Shown piece after piece: positions 1 through 9,535 of a DNA stretch of 64,000 nt; position 1 is the stretch's first letter, and every line of letters starts with the position of its first letter. The notes below the pieces were generated by a model. That model did not search any database. It was not told where the DNA came from and saw only the letters and a list, made by a program, of their open reading frames with translations. Position numbers and translations under genes: made by a program. Source of the DNA: Halorussus caseinilyticus (GTDB lineage: Archaea; Halobacteriota; Halobacteria; Halobacteriales; Haladaptataceae); the NCBI RefSeq assembly GCF_029338395.1, contig NZ_CP119809.1, positions 2,046,001 to 2,110,000 of the forward strand. The letters run 5' to 3'.

Positions 1-657
1 GTCGTCCGGGGCACCGCGACCTACGACTGGTGGCATCGGGACGACTACGAACCCCTCCGGAACGAGGAGGCCGCCGAGTTGGTCGCCGAAATCAAGTCGA
101 TGATTCCCAAGTATACCCGCCTCCAGCGCGTCCAGCGGGACATCCCCGCGGACTTCATCGACGCGGGCGTCTGGAAGTCGAACCTCCGCCAACTCGCCCG
201 CCAGCGGATGGACGACCACGGGTGGACTTGCGACTGCATCCGGTGCCGGGAGGTCGGCATGAACGACGAGGACCCCGAAAACGTCGAACTCGACGTGATG
301 ACCTACGAGGCGGCGGGAGGCACCGAACACTTCATCAGCTACGAGGACCCGGACAAGGACCTCCTGATAGGCTTCTGTCGCCTGCGCGAACCCGGAAATC
401 CGGTCCGCCGAGAACTCGAAGACGCCGCGCTCGTCCGCGAACTCCACGTCTACGGCCCGATGGTCGAAGTCGGCGACCAGAGCCACGACTGGCAACACAA
501 GGGCTACGGCAAGAAACTGCTCCGGAAGGCCGAGGAACTCGCGGCCGACGCCGGGTACGAGAAGGTCAGCGTCATCTCGGGCATCGGCGCGCGAGAGTAC
601 TACCGGGAGAAGTTGGGCTACTATCAGGATGGCCCGTACGTGAGCAAACGGCTGTGA
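1..657 (+). CDS. elp3: Elp3-type tRNA uridine(34) acetyltransferase, C-terminal part (5' truncated by window)
   Basis: This is the C-terminal 218 residues of an archaeal Elp3. Elp3 is a radical-SAM plus GNAT enzyme that uses acetyl-CoA to start the 5-carboxymethyl-type modification of U34 in tRNA. The reading frame is open from base 1, so the true start lies upstream; the internal TTG at 79 should not be used. The segment shows the linker after the radical-SAM domain (MIPKYTRLQRVQRDIP) and a cysteine pair (CDCIRC). The GNAT domain follows, with LHVYGPMVEVG and an acetyl-CoA-loop region around HKGYGKKLLRKAEELA, and the protein ends GYYQDGPYVSKRL. Its last nine codons, including the stop, are repeated in the same frame 159 nt downstream (see the next entry). 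Confidence 0.93.
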   Translation, partial: VVRGTATYDWWHRDDYEPLRNEEAAELVAEIKSMIPKYTRLQRVQRDIPADFIDAGVWKSNLRQLARQRMDDHGWTCDCIRCREVGMNDEDPENVELDVMTYEAAGGTEHFISYEDPDKDLLIGFCRLREPGNPVRRELEDAALVRELHVYGPMVEVGDQSHDWQHKGYGKKLLRKAEELAADAGYEKVSVISGIGAREYYREKLGYYQDGPYVSKRL

Positions 658-816
658 ACCCGCGAGAGCAACCACACCGCGAGCGTAGCGAGCGGGCCGA
701 GTGAGGACCGAAGGGACGAACGACGGCTTTTCATCGACGTTTTGCAAGCGAGCGGCGTTCAGGCCGCGAGCGCCGGAAAAGGTCGGACCGGCCCGTACGT
801 GAGCAAGCGACTCTAA
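631..816 (+). repeat. duplicated elp3 3' end around a 133-nt spacer
   Basis: Bases 631-657 encode GPYVSKRL-stop, the end of Elp3. Bases 790-816 encode GPYVSKRL-stop again, with only synonymous changes and a different stop codon (TGA, then TAA). The offset is 159 nt, exactly 53 codons, and the spacer contains no other stop in that frame. Either a segment was inserted near the end of elp3 and duplicated its target, or an ancestral 3' end was left behind by recombination. Confidence 0.7.
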
Positions 817-859
817 TTCTGCCACCGAGTTCTTCACCGCGAGTCACCAACCTCGCTCC

Positions 860-1727
860 ATGCACCTCACGCTCTTGGGTTCTGGCGGCGACTCCCAGAC
901 CCCCATGCCGACCTGCGACTGTCGCGTCTGCGACCCCGCCCGCGAGGAGGGCGCGCCCCACGCCAGACTCGGCAACTCGACGCTGGTCCGCGAGGCCAAC
1001 GCCGTCGTGGACGCGCCCGAGTCCATCTGGGCGATGCTGAACCGCCACGACGTGACCGACGTGGAGTACATCTTCGTCTCGCACCACCACATGGACCACG
1101 TAGGAGTCTGCGAATCGTGCAGGCCATCGGACGCCCGCAGTACCCCCTCGAAGACTGGGACAACGAGGACCCGGCGACGGTGGTGATGAGCGAGACGACC
1201 TACGACCGCATCGCCGAGTCGCTCGACATCGAAGCCCAGTACGACGACCGGGGGTACGCCGAGTTCGAGTTTCTGGCCGACGGCGAGACGATGGCGCTCG
1301 GCGGCGGGGTCGAAGTCACGGGAATCGGCGCACCTCTCGACCCCGACGGCCCAGAGGACGCCGCGATGGAGTACCTGTTCGAGGAGGACGACGAGCGCGC
1401 GCTGATTTCGCCGGACGAGACCACCTTCCTCGACCTCGAAAAAGTTCCGGACGACCTCATTTGTGGGTCAAGGAATGTGGCATGTTCCGGGAGACGCCCG
1501 GCGGCGACCCCATCCTGAGCGACGAGTTGTGGGCCGAAGAGCGCGACCACCAGACCACCTTCGACCAGACGCTCGAACAGGTCCGGACCGTCGGACCCGA
1601 CCGCACCGTCCTCACCGAAATCGAAGAGATTTACCGGCGACGGCCGGACGAGTACTGGGAACTGGCCGACGAGTACGCCGACCTCGGGGTCGAGTTCGGC
1701 CGCGACGGGATGGACATCGAGGTGTAG
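860..1727 (+). pseudogene. metallo-beta-lactamase-fold hydrolase, broken by two frameshifts
   Basis: Three overlapping frames together give one MBL-fold protein. The first (from ATG 860) has MHLTLLGSGGDSQTP and the metal-binding motif SHHHMDHV. The frame then slips near 1100-1110, just after that motif, into RPQYPLEDWDNEDPATVVMS and a second metal-site region. It slips again near 1459, where a single missing base in ctcatttg is the simplest explanation, into LWVKECGMFRETPGGD up to the stop at 1727. About 290 residues would be expected intact. A cysteine-rich N-terminus (CDCRVCDPA) is typical of a haloarchaeal PhnP/RNase Z-like MBL branch. It could be a true pseudogene or an assembly error at two sites; no product of normal length can be made as read. 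Confidence 0.8.
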
Positions 1728-1736
1728 CGAGCGAGG

Positions 1737-3773
1737 TCAGCGACCGTCGCCCGTCAGTTCGCCGACGCGCGCCGCGAGGTCGTCTACCGAGTCGGCCTGC
1801 GCGTCCATCTCGCGGACGATTTCGTCGGCAGTCTCGTCCACCCCGTCGGCGCTCCGCTTGGCGTCCTCGATGGTCGCCGCGACTTCCTCGACGGCGGTGG
1901 CTTGTTCGTCGTTCGCGTCCGCGACTTCCCTGATACCCTCGGTCGCGGTTTCGACCGCGGTGGCTATTTCCCGGAGGGCGTCGAGAGTCGCGTCGATTTC
2001 CTCGTCTACGTGTTCGACCCGACCGTGGGACTCCTCTACCGACTCGACGGTTTTGAGCGCCCGCTGACGGAGCGTCCCTATCCGGTCTGCGATGTCGTCG
2101 GCGTGGTCGCTGGTCTGGGTCGCCAACTCCTTGACCTCCTCTGCGACGACCGCGAACCCGTCTCCGGCCTCGCCCGCCCGCGCCGCCTCGATGTTGGCGT
2201 TCAGCGCGAGCAGGTTGGTCTGGTCGGCCACGTCGGAGATGAACTCGACCACCTCGCCGATGTCGTCCATCCGGGTTTCGAGTTCCGTCACGGAGTCGAG
2301 CAGGTCGTCGCTCAACTCCAGCACTTCGGCGGCCGCGTCGCGGGCCTCCTCGCCCGAGTCGAGTCCGCGCTCTGCCTCCGAGAGGGCTTGCTCGGCCGCC
2401 TCCGCCACCTCGTTCGAACTCGCCGCCACTTCCTCCATCGTCGCGCTGAACGAGGCGATTTCGTCGGTGACTTCGGCCAGCGCGTCGTTCTGGTCGTCTA
2501 TCTGCTCGTCGATTCGGTTCGCGGACGCGACCGCCTCGTCTATCGACGCCGAGAGCGCCTCGGTCCGGTCGTCCACGCGTTCGACCAGCCGCTGGAAGTT
2601 CTCGGCCATCGCGTTCACGTCGTCGGTGAGCGCCAGCAAATCGTCGCCGACGGTGCCGTGGGGGTCGTCGTAGTCGGCCCGCGCCGTCAGGTCGCCCTCG
2701 CCGATGGCGTCTAAGGTCGAGGTGACTTCCTCCGCGAGCGCCGAGACGCTCCGCTGGTGGCGAACCTCGTCGGTTCGGTCGTCGACGACTTCGAGGACGG
2801 CCCGGAGGTCACCGCCGTCGTCGAACAGCGGGACCGCCCGAAAGCCGATGTGAATCTCCTCGTCGCGTTCGTTGAGCAGGGTGCTGGTGTCCTCGTAGAC
2901 GTACCGGTCGCCGAAGGTCGTCTCGGTCCGCTCCACGTCGCTTCGCTCGTGGGCGGTCCGGGGCGCGTCGGCCACCTTGTCCACGAGGCTCTCGTGGCGG
3001 CGGCCGTCGGTGTACGACGCCGCGGCGATGCTCTCGCGATTGTCCTCGCCAAGCGCCTCGCGTTCGCCGATGCCGAGCATCTCCGCCAGACCCTCGTTGT
3101 ACGCCAGCACGGTGTGGTCGGGCGCGACGAGGAACGCGGGCGTCGGGAGCGCCGCCAACACGTCTCCGACCGCGAGCGCCGTGTCTGTGGAACTGTCCGG
3201 GAGTTCGCCAGTCGCGTCCGAACTCTCGGCGTCGGACTCGGTTCGCTCGGCAGTCGCCTCGGCGTCGTCCGCGGACGACGCCGAGGCGTCCTCACGGAGG
3301 TCCGAGGCGTTCTCGCGAGGGTCCACCGCGTCGGCGGTCGCGTCCGAGTCGTCCTCGGGGACGTACCCCTCGACCCCGGCCCGCATGTCGGCGAGCGCCG
3401 CGGCGATACCCCCGCGGAGTCGCGCCTCGGCGGTGTCGAGGTCGTCGGAATCCAAGTCGTCCTCGCCGTCCCTACGGAGACCGTCGAAGACCGACGAGAC
3501 CAACGCGTCGAACGCGACCGAGTAGGTGTCGAGGTACGCGCCCGCGCTGACGCCCTCCCCGGCCACCCGGCAACCGAGCGCCGAGGCGGTCTCGGTCGCC
3601 GTCTCGCCCGCGAGCAGTGCAGAGAGGTGGTCGGCGTGGTCGCGGCGCAACTCCGCGGGAACCGCCGCGTCGTACTGGTCGCTCAGAACTCGCGGGTCCA
3701 CGTCGGGCGCGTCGTTCCCCCGCGACGACCAACCCGAATCGTCGGACTCGTGGGGCTGTCTTTCGTGTGACAT
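1737..3773 (-). CDS. soluble methyl-accepting taxis transducer with PAS domain
   Basis: A 678-residue cytoplasmic transducer with no membrane segment. An all-helical N-terminal region of about 125 residues resembles the helical or globin-like sensor modules of soluble haloarchaeal transducers, but I could not confirm a haem ligand. An acidic Ser/Asp/Glu linker follows, then a PAS domain (about 205-325, [20 protein letters not shown]), a HAMP-like stretch ([15 protein letters not shown]), and a long coiled coil. The conserved signalling hairpin is [20 protein letters not shown], continuing into an [15 protein letters not shown] stretch. The tip should contact CheA/CheW and the flanking helices carry methylation sites. 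It is divergent from rqcH, with an AT-rich shared upstream region at 3774-3914. The ligand is unknown. Confidence 0.88.
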   Translation of the reverse strand: MSHERQPHESDDSGWSSRGNDAPDVDPRVLSDQYDAAVPAELRRDHADHLSALLAGETATETASALGCRVAGEGVSAGAYLDTYSVAFDALVSSVFDGLRRDGEDDLDSDDLDTAEARLRGGIAAALADMRAGVEGYVPEDDSDATADAVDPRENASDLREDASASSADDAEATAERTESDAESSDATGELPDSSTDTALAVGDVLAALPTPAFLVAPDHTVLAYNEGLAEMLGIGEREALGEDNRESIAAASYTDGRRHESLVDKVADAPRTAHERSDVERTETTFGDRYVYEDTSTLLNERDEEIHIGFRAVPLFDDGGDLRAVLEVVDDRTDEVRHQRSVSALAEEVTSTLDAIGEGDLTARADYDDPHGTVGDDLLALTDDVNAMAENFQRLVERVDDRTEALSASIDEAVASANRIDEQIDDQNDALAEVTDEIASFSATMEEVAASSNEVAEAAEQALSEAERGLDSGEEARDAAAEVLELSDDLLDSVTELETRMDDIGEVVEFISDVADQTNLLALNANIEAARAGEAGDGFAVVAEEVKELATQTSDHADDIADRIGTLRQRALKTVESVEESHGRVEHVDEEIDATLDALREIATAVETATEGIREVADANDEQATAVEEVAATIEDAKRSADGVDETADEIVREMDAQADSVDDLAARVGELTGDGR

Positions 3774-3914
3774 CCTTTTCTCAGATTAGTATCCTCCTAT
3801 CTCATGTATCCCTCGGTTAATATATTTTCAAAGCTGTCAGTGTTCGGAGAATCGTAGCGCGGCCGAACTCGTCGTAACGATAGGATTTTCCGCCGCAACG
3901 AGAAATTACGGGGC

Positions 3915-6017
3915 ATGGACCAGAAGCGGGAACTGTCGAGCATCGACCTCGCGGCTGTCGTGGCCGAGTTGGGGGCCTACGAGGGGGCGAAACTCGACAA
4001 GGCGTATCTCTACGACGACGACCTGTTGCGTCTCAAGATGCGGGACTTCGACCGCGGGCGGGTCGAACTCATCGTGGAAGTTGGCGAGTTGAAGCGCGCT
4101 CACGTCTCGGCCCCCGAGAACGTCCCGGACGCGCCGGGGCGACCGCCGAACTTCGCCATGATGCTCCGGAATCGGCTCTCGGGCGCGGACTTCGCGGGCG
4201 TCGAGCAGTACGGCTTCGACCGCATCCTCCAGTTCCACTTCGAGCGCGGCGACGAGGACACCACCATCGTCGCGGAACTGTTCGGGCAGGGCAACGTCGC
4301 GGTGTTGGACGAGAACCGCGAAGTCGTCGATTCGCTCGACACGGTGCGTCTCAAGTCCCGGACCGTCGCGCCGGGGAGCCAGTACGAGTTCCCCGACGAG
4401 CGAGTCAATCCCCTCGAAATCGACTACGAGGTCCTCGTGGCCCACATGGAGGAGTCGGACACCGACCTCGTGCGCACCCTCGCCACGCAACTCAACTTCG
4501 GCGGTCTCTACGCCGAAGAGGTGTGCGCCCGCGCTGGCGTCGAGAAGGGCAAGGCGATTGCCGACGCCGACGAGGAGGATTACGAAGCCATCTTCGACGC
4601 CATCGAGCGTCTCGCCGAACCCGTCCGTTCCGGGGAGTTCGACCCGCGGGTCTACCGCGAGGACGACCGACTCGTGGACGTGACGCCGCTCCCTCTCGAA
4701 GAGTACGCCGACCTCGACGCCGAGGCGTTCGACACGTTCAACGAGGCGGTGGACTTCTATTACGCCAACCTCGACTTGGAGGGCGACGACGCCGACAGCG
4801 GCGGGGTCGGCGACCAGCGCCCCGACTTCGAGGCCGAAATCGAGAAACAGAAGCGCATCATCGAACAGCAAGAGCAGGCCATCGAGGGGTTCGAAAAGGA
4901 GGCCGAACAGGTCCGACAGAAGGCCGAACGACTCTACGGCCACTACGGACTCGCCGACGAGATTCTGACGACGGTCCGGACGGCGTTAGACGAGGGCACC
5001 TCGTGGGAGGAAATCGAGGCGCGATTCGCCGAGGGTGCCGACCAAGGCATCGAGGCGGCCCAAGCGGTGCAGGGCGTAGACCCCGAGAACGGCATGGTGA
5101 CGGTCGAAATCGACGGCGTGGACGTGCCCCTCGACGCCGAGATGGGCGTCGAGAAGAACGCCGACCGCCTCTACACCGAGGCCAAGCGTGTCGAAGAGAA
5201 GAAGGAGGGCGCGCTGGCCGCCATCGAGGACACCCGCGAGGACTTGGAGGACGTGAAGCGCCGCAAGGAGGAGTGGGAGGCCGAACCCGACGACGAGGAC
5301 GAGGGCGACGACGAACAGGAGGAAGTCGATTGGCTCTCGGAACCCTCGATTCCGATTCGCAAGCAGGAACAGTGGTACGAGCGCTTCCGGTGGTTCCGGA
5401 CCTCCGACGGCTTTCTGGTCATCGGCGGGCGCAACGCCGACCAGAACGAGGAGTTGGTCCAGAAGTATCTCGACGGCAACGACCTGTTCTTCCACGCGCA
5501 GGCCCACGGCGGTCCGGTGACGATTCTGAAGACTTCCGACCCGAGCGAACCCTCCCGCGACGTGGACGTGCCCGACCAGAGCAAGCGCGAGGCGGCCCAG
5601 TTCGCCGTCTCCTACTCGTCGGTGTGGAAGGACAGTCGGTTCGCCGGTGACGCCTACGTGGTCACGCCCGACCAAGTGAGCAAGACGCCCGAGAGCGGCG
5701 AGTACCTCGAAAAGGGCGGGTTCGCCATCCGCGGCGACCGCAACTACTTCCGCGACGTGGCGGTGGGCGTGGCGGTGGGCATCGCCTGCGAACCCCACAC
5801 CCGGGTTCTCGGCGGGCCGCCGTCGGCCATCGTCCCGCAGGTCGAGACCCATATCGAGGTCGAACCCGGCCGGTACGCCCAGAACGACATCGCAAAGCGC
5901 ATCTACCGGGAGTTCCGCGAGCGGTTCGAGGACACCTCGTTCGTCCGGAAGGTGGCGAGCGCCGACCTGATTCAGGAGTTCCTGCCGCCGGGCGGGAGTC
6001 GGACGAAGGGCGAGTAG
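3915..6017 (+). CDS. rqcH: ribosome rescue factor RqcH (Rqc2/NEMF, NFACT family)
   Basis: A 700-residue NFACT protein that binds the 60S/50S-peptidyl-tRNA complex after ribosome splitting and, in studied relatives, recruits tRNA to add C-terminal tails to stalled chains. The NFACT-N domain starts at residue 1. Asp11 (SSIDLAA) and the Asp102-Arg103 pair (YGFDRIL) match residues needed for tailing in Rqc2/RqcH. Coiled-coil arms lie around 300-340 (KQKRIIEQQEQAIEGFEKEA) and 415-460, and the NFACT-R (DUF814) domain lies at about 485-600 (WYERFRWFRTSDGFLVIGGR). An acidic patch (EPDDEDEGDDEQEE) precedes NFACT-R. The stop is followed four bases later by a strong hairpin. Pelota, which acts on stalled ribosomes upstream of this step, is encoded 2.4 kb downstream. 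Confidence 0.95.
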   Translation: MDQKRELSSIDLAAVVAELGAYEGAKLDKAYLYDDDLLRLKMRDFDRGRVELIVEVGELKRAHVSAPENVPDAPGRPPNFAMMLRNRLSGADFAGVEQYGFDRILQFHFERGDEDTTIVAELFGQGNVAVLDENREVVDSLDTVRLKSRTVAPGSQYEFPDERVNPLEIDYEVLVAHMEESDTDLVRTLATQLNFGGLYAEEVCARAGVEKGKAIADADEEDYEAIFDAIERLAEPVRSGEFDPRVYREDDRLVDVTPLPLEEYADLDAEAFDTFNEAVDFYYANLDLEGDDADSGGVGDQRPDFEAEIEKQKRIIEQQEQAIEGFEKEAEQVRQKAERLYGHYGLADEILTTVRTALDEGTSWEEIEARFAEGADQGIEAAQAVQGVDPENGMVTVEIDGVDVPLDAEMGVEKNADRLYTEAKRVEEKKEGALAAIEDTREDLEDVKRRKEEWEAEPDDEDEGDDEQEEVDWLSEPSIPIRKQEQWYERFRWFRTSDGFLVIGGRNADQNEELVQKYLDGNDLFFHAQAHGGPVTILKTSDPSEPSRDVDVPDQSKREAAQFAVSYSSVWKDSRFAGDAYVVTPDQVSKTPESGEYLEKGGFAIRGDRNYFRDVAVGVAVGIACEPHTRVLGGPPSAIVPQVETHIEVEPGRYAQNDIAKRIYREFRERFEDTSFVRKVASADLIQEFLPPGGSRTKGE

Positions 6018-6020
6018 CGG

Positions 6021-6055
6021 CCGAGTAGCGCGTCGGACCCCGACGCGCTACTCGG
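6021..6055 (+). terminator. perfect 16-bp-stem hairpin after rqcH
   Basis: The 16-base arms 6021-6036 (ccgagtagcgcgtcgg) and 6040-6055 are exact inverse complements with a 3-base loop, four bases after the rqcH stop. It is followed by sequence that becomes T/A-rich about 30 bases later. A transcript terminator or mRNA 3'-end stabiliser is the likely role; archaeal termination does not normally need a hairpin. Confidence 0.7.
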
Positions 6056-6242
6056 TCCTGTCGCGGTCCGCCATCTGGACTAACTATACATTTCTAAAAG
6101 AAATAAATACACACTTTAGAGAACGATATATGAATCTACCGACCCACGCTACACCCCGCCTCACAACCATTAAGCCGGTAGCCAGCGTCCGTACCTGCGA
6201 GCAAGTCCCCTTCTCCACCGAAGCACCTGCTCGGAATCAATC

Positions 6243-6980
6243 ATGTTCGAAACAGCACTCAGATACCTCGTGGACAGCGACGACGGCGTCGAGACCATCC
6301 TCGTCGGCGGACTACTCACCCTATTGGCGTGGCTCCTGATTCCGGCGGTGTTCGTCGCGGGCTACTTCCAGCGAGTCCTCGCGCGGACGAACGCGGACGA
6401 GACCGCCCCGTCGTTCGACGACTGGGCCGACCTGTTCGCCGAGGGCCTGAAGGCCATCGGCGTCACGATAGCCTACTTCGCGGTCCCGATTGTCCTGCTG
6501 ACCGCGGTCCTCCTCAGTCTGCTGGTCGTCTCGGTCGAGACGGCGGTGGTCGAGTCCCCCGCCGTCGCCGAACCAGTCACGAACGTCGGACCCGACCCCC
6601 TCGGCGTCGTCGTCGTTCTCGGCGGTCTGGCGCTCGCGTCCGTGACCGCGCTCGCCGCGTGGTACGCTCTGCCCGCCGCGCTCGCCCGACTCGCGGTCGA
6701 GGGTCGCCTCGGTGCCGCGTTCGAGTTCCGGAAACTGGGGTCGGTCGTCACCAGCGAGTCGTACCTGACCGGGTGGCTGGTCGCGCTGGTCGTCCTCGTG
6801 GTCGGCGGTGCCCTCGTCGGCGGTCTCGCCTCGATACCCTTCGTCGGGTGGGCGGCGGTTCCGTTCGCGGCGTTCTACCTGAACGTCGTCGCGTTCGCGC
6901 TCTACGGGCGGGCCTACCGCGAGGCGACTCGTGCCGGACGCCGCGAATCCGTCGAAGGGGAGCGCCAGACCCCGGCGTGA
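6243..6980 (+). CDS. DUF4013 multi-pass membrane protein
   Basis: A 245-residue membrane protein of the DUF4013 type. It opens with a short amphipathic N-terminus (LRYLVDSDDGVETILVGG) leading into a first membrane segment (LLTLLAWLLIPAVFVAGYFQ). A conserved loop follows (PSFDDWADLFAEGLKAIGV), then four or five more hydrophobic segments, including PIVLLTAVLLSLLVVSV and LVALVVLVVGGALVGGL. The family has no established function. It lies 57 nt upstream of a second, shorter DUF4013 gene in the same direction, so the two are probably co-transcribed tandem paralogues. The ATG at 6243 is used because the upstream frame has unrelated codon use. Confidence 0.85.
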   Translation: MFETALRYLVDSDDGVETILVGGLLTLLAWLLIPAVFVAGYFQRVLARTNADETAPSFDDWADLFAEGLKAIGVTIAYFAVPIVLLTAVLLSLLVVSVETAVVESPAVAEPVTNVGPDPLGVVVVLGGLALASVTALAAWYALPAALARLAVEGRLGAAFEFRKLGSVVTSESYLTGWLVALVVLVVGGALVGGLASIPFVGWAAVPFAAFYLNVVAFALYGRAYREATRAGRRESVEGERQTPA

Positions 6981-7036
6981 ACGCGGGACCGGCGACGAGA
7001 CGCCAGAACTAACTTGGATTACTCGAACCTTCTGTC

Positions 7037-7720
7037 ATGCTCCGCGAGTCGCTGTCGTACCCGGCCCGGACCGACGAGGAGACCCTGCTCGTCGGGACGA
7101 TACTCGTCGTCGCGGTCGGTCTGCTCGCCCGCCTCGGCGTTCTCGCGGCCCTCGCGGTCGTTCCCGCCGTCCTCCTCGTGGGCTACGTGCTGGCCGTCCT
7201 CCGCGCTACCGCCGAATCCTCCGGCGGCGCGTCCGCAGATGCGGACGCGCCGCCGGAGTTCTCGGACCTCCGGGCGCTCGCGGCCGACGGTGCGCGTGCG
7301 CTCGCGGTCACGGTCGGGTACTTGCTCGTGCCCGCGGCCGCGCTCGCGGTCACGGTCGGCGGCGCGAGCGCGGGCGCGCGACCCGAGAGCCTCGGTACGA
7401 CGACGTTCGTCTTCGGCGCGGGGACCGTCGTCCTCTTCGTCTCGCTGGCGTTCGCCTACCTCCTGCCCGCGGCGCTGGTCGGGGTCGCTCGGACCGGCGA
7501 ACTCGCGGCGGCGATGGACCGCGGCCGCCTCCGCGGAGTCGCCGGGGGGAGTCGGTACTTCGTCGCGTGGGCCGCGGCCCTGCTGGTCGGCGGCGTCGGT
7601 CTGGTCCTCGCCGGTGGACTGGCGACGCTCGGCCGACCCGGTGAGGTCCTCGCGCTCGCGGTCGGGTTCTACGCCGCCGTCGTGGTCGCTCGGTTGGTGG
7701 GCCGAGGTATCTCGGGTTAG
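7037..7720 (+). CDS. DUF4013-like membrane protein (paralogue of the upstream gene)
   Basis: A 227-residue hydrophobic protein with the same layout as the gene ending at 6980: an N-terminal ESLSYPARTDEETLLVGTIL stretch, a membrane helix pair, a loop containing FSDLRALAADGARALAVTVG in place of the DDWADL loop, then further helices to the C-terminus. It has diverged strongly in the loops, is very rich in Ala/Val/Leu, and lacks the acidic DDWADLF motif of its neighbour. Function unknown. The spacing of 57 nt on the same strand suggests a small operon. Confidence 0.78.
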   Translation: MLRESLSYPARTDEETLLVGTILVVAVGLLARLGVLAALAVVPAVLLVGYVLAVLRATAESSGGASADADAPPEFSDLRALAADGARALAVTVGYLLVPAAALAVTVGGASAGARPESLGTTTFVFGAGTVVLFVSLAFAYLLPAALVGVARTGELAAAMDRGRLRGVAGGSRYFVAWAAALLVGGVGLVLAGGLATLGRPGEVLALAVGFYAAVVVARLVGRGISG

Positions 7721-7780
7721 CCGCCGCGACGACCTCGGGGACCAGCGCGTGAGCGATAACAGAACGTTTCCGAGCGGTTC

Positions 7781-8296
7781 TTACGGTGTGGGTTCCGTCT
7801 CGGGGGTCGTCTCGGTCGCCGTCGATGCACCGGTGTCCCGGGGGGTCTCTTTTACGACGACGGTGCCCGCGATTCGGTCGCCGAGACGTTGGCGCTTGTC
7901 GCCGCTCGCCATGAAAATGAAGCCGACGACGTAGTAGAACAGGCCGTCGATGATTTCGAGAGCGTTGCGGAGGAACGCACTGCCGTATCCGCACTCGCTC
8001 CCGTCTTCTTTGACGACTTTGATTCCCAGTAGCTTCTTGCCGACGGTGTAGCCGTCCCAGTAGCCTTCGAGGAAGAAGCCGTAGAACACGCTTCCCACGA
8101 AACCTAGCAAGAGACCGATTAGGCCGAAGCTTCCGGCGATGTCGCTGTTGCCGGTCGCACCGCCCATCACTCCGAAGAGCAGGACCACCCCGAGGAGGAT
8201 AGCGAAACCGACGAGCGAGTCGATGATTTGTGCGCCGATGCGCGCTCCGATAACGTTGGTATCGTCGCGGTCGGGTCGTTTCGGATAACCTGACAT
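7781..8296 (-). CDS. RDD family membrane protein
   Basis: A 171-residue RDD protein. The family signature is present: IGARIGAQIIDSLVGF near the N-terminus (the Arg/Asp pair), the central YWDGYTVGKKLLGIKVV and the C-terminal DKRQRLGDRIAGTVVV. Three membrane segments are visible. A Thr/Glu/Pro tail (ETTPETEPTP) follows the last domain. RDD proteins are membrane proteins of mostly unknown or transport-related role. Transcription probably starts at the TATA-like box 8321-8330, giving a leaderless or nearly leaderless message. Divergent from pelA. Confidence 0.9.
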   Translation of the reverse strand: MSGYPKRPDRDDTNVIGARIGAQIIDSLVGFAILLGVVLLFGVMGGATGNSDIAGSFGLIGLLLGFVGSVFYGFFLEGYWDGYTVGKKLLGIKVVKEDGSECGYGSAFLRNALEIIDGLFYYVVGFIFMASGDKRQRLGDRIAGTVVVKETPRDTGASTATETTPETEPTP

Positions 8297-8320
8297 CGCT
8301 CAAATAATTCCCAACCTAAC

Positions 8321-8330
8321 TTTATAAATT
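8321..8330 (-). promoter_or_regulatory. TATA-like box for the RDD gene
   Basis: On the minus strand this reads aatttataaa, centred about 30 nt before the ATG at 8296. That spacing fits a leaderless haloarchaeal transcript starting next to the start codon. Confidence 0.5.
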
Positions 8331-8463
8331 GGGCGGAACTCCCACGTAGATATAAAAACGGATGCGGGTTCTCAGCGGTGACGTTCCGTGATAGCGCCAC
8401 CGAGAGAGCGTCACGCGCCGATAGATAGTAGAACACTTACAGGCAGAACACGGAGCAGTTCGT

Positions 8464-9531
8464 ATGCGAATCAGCAACCGCCAGCAGGTCGAAGGCTCCC
8501 GCGAGCGCATCACGCTCGTCCCCGAGAGTCTCGACGACCTGTGGCACCTCACCTACGTCCTCGAACCGGGCGACTTCGTGTCGGGGGACACGACCCGGCG
8601 CATCCAGCGCAACGACGACCAGATGCGCGACACCGGCGGCGAGCGCGAACACATGCACGTCACGCTCGGCGTCGAGGAGACCGAGTTCCACAAGTTCTCC
8701 AACCGACTCCGAATCAGCGGCGTCATCGAGGACGCCTCGCGCGAGGACCAACTCGGTATGCACCACACCCTCAACGTCGAGGAGAACAAGGAAATCGCCA
8801 TCGAGAAGATTTGGAAACCCGACCAGCTCGACCGCCTCGAAGAGGCCGAGGAAGCCACCGACAACCCCGACGTTGCCATCGTCACCGTCGAGGAAGGGCA
8901 GGCCCACATCCACACCGTCGCCCAGTACGGCACCGAGGAGTACGCCGAGTTCACCGGCACCACGGGGAAGGGCGAGTACGCCCGCGGCCGGGACGAACTG
9001 TTCGGGGAACTCACCAGCGCGCTCTCGCGCATGGACACCGACGCCATCATCCTCGCCGGACCGGGGTTCACCAAGCAGGACGCCCTCGACTTCATCGAGG
9101 AGGAGGCCCCCGACCTCACCGAGAAGATTACGACCGTGGATACCAGCGCCGTCGGGGACCGCGGCGTCCACGAGGTCCTCAAGCGCGGCGCAGTCGAGGA
9201 GGTCCAGAAGGACACCCGCATCGCCAAGGAAGCCGAACTAATCGACGAACTCACCAAGCGCATCGGCGAGGGACCGAAGGTCGCCTACGGTGCCGAACAG
9301 GTCCAGAAGGCCGCCGACTTCGGGGCCATCGAACACCTCCTGATTCTGGACGAGCGACTGCGCGCGGAACGCGGCGACGACGGCGAGTGGGACTTCGACG
9401 TGAACGAACTCATCACCACCGCCGAGCAGAAGGGCGGCGAGGTGACGGTGTTCTCCAGCGAGTTCGCGCCGGGCGACCAACTCTCGGGGTTCGGCGGCAT
9501 CGCCGCGCTCCTGCGGTACCGACTGGAGTAG
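8464..9531 (+). CDS. pelA: mRNA surveillance protein pelota
   Basis: A 355-residue archaeal pelota (aPelota/Dom34). It enters the empty A site of stalled ribosomes with the GTPase aEF1A and, with ABCE1, splits them. The N-terminal Sm-like RNA-binding domain starts [20 protein letters not shown], with [20 protein letters not shown]. The central eRF1-like domain contains [19 protein letters not shown] and lacks the GGQ peptide-release motif, as expected for pelota. The third domain has [20 protein letters not shown] and ends [14 protein letters not shown]. The length is standard for the family. A small membrane-protein gene begins 4 nt after the stop. Confidence 0.97.
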   Translation: MRISNRQQVEGSRERITLVPESLDDLWHLTYVLEPGDFVSGDTTRRIQRNDDQMRDTGGEREHMHVTLGVEETEFHKFSNRLRISGVIEDASREDQLGMHHTLNVEENKEIAIEKIWKPDQLDRLEEAEEATDNPDVAIVTVEEGQAHIHTVAQYGTEEYAEFTGTTGKGEYARGRDELFGELTSALSRMDTDAIILAGPGFTKQDALDFIEEEAPDLTEKITTVDTSAVGDRGVHEVLKRGAVEEVQKDTRIAKEAELIDELTKRIGEGPKVAYGAEQVQKAADFGAIEHLLILDERLRAERGDDGEWDFDVNELITTAEQKGGEVTVFSSEFAPGDQLSGFGGIAALLRYRLE

Positions 9532-9535
9532 GAGT

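Noticed and set aside
1902-3770. Long plus-strand frames across the transducer gene
   Set aside because: They mirror the minus-strand transducer; composition (Val/Arg/Gly) is unlike haloarchaeal protein, whereas the minus strand has clear PAS and MCP motifs.
6130-6339. A 69-residue frame before the DUF4013 gene
   Set aside because: Thr/Ser-rich composition and overlap with the real membrane-protein start; no supporting promoter placement.
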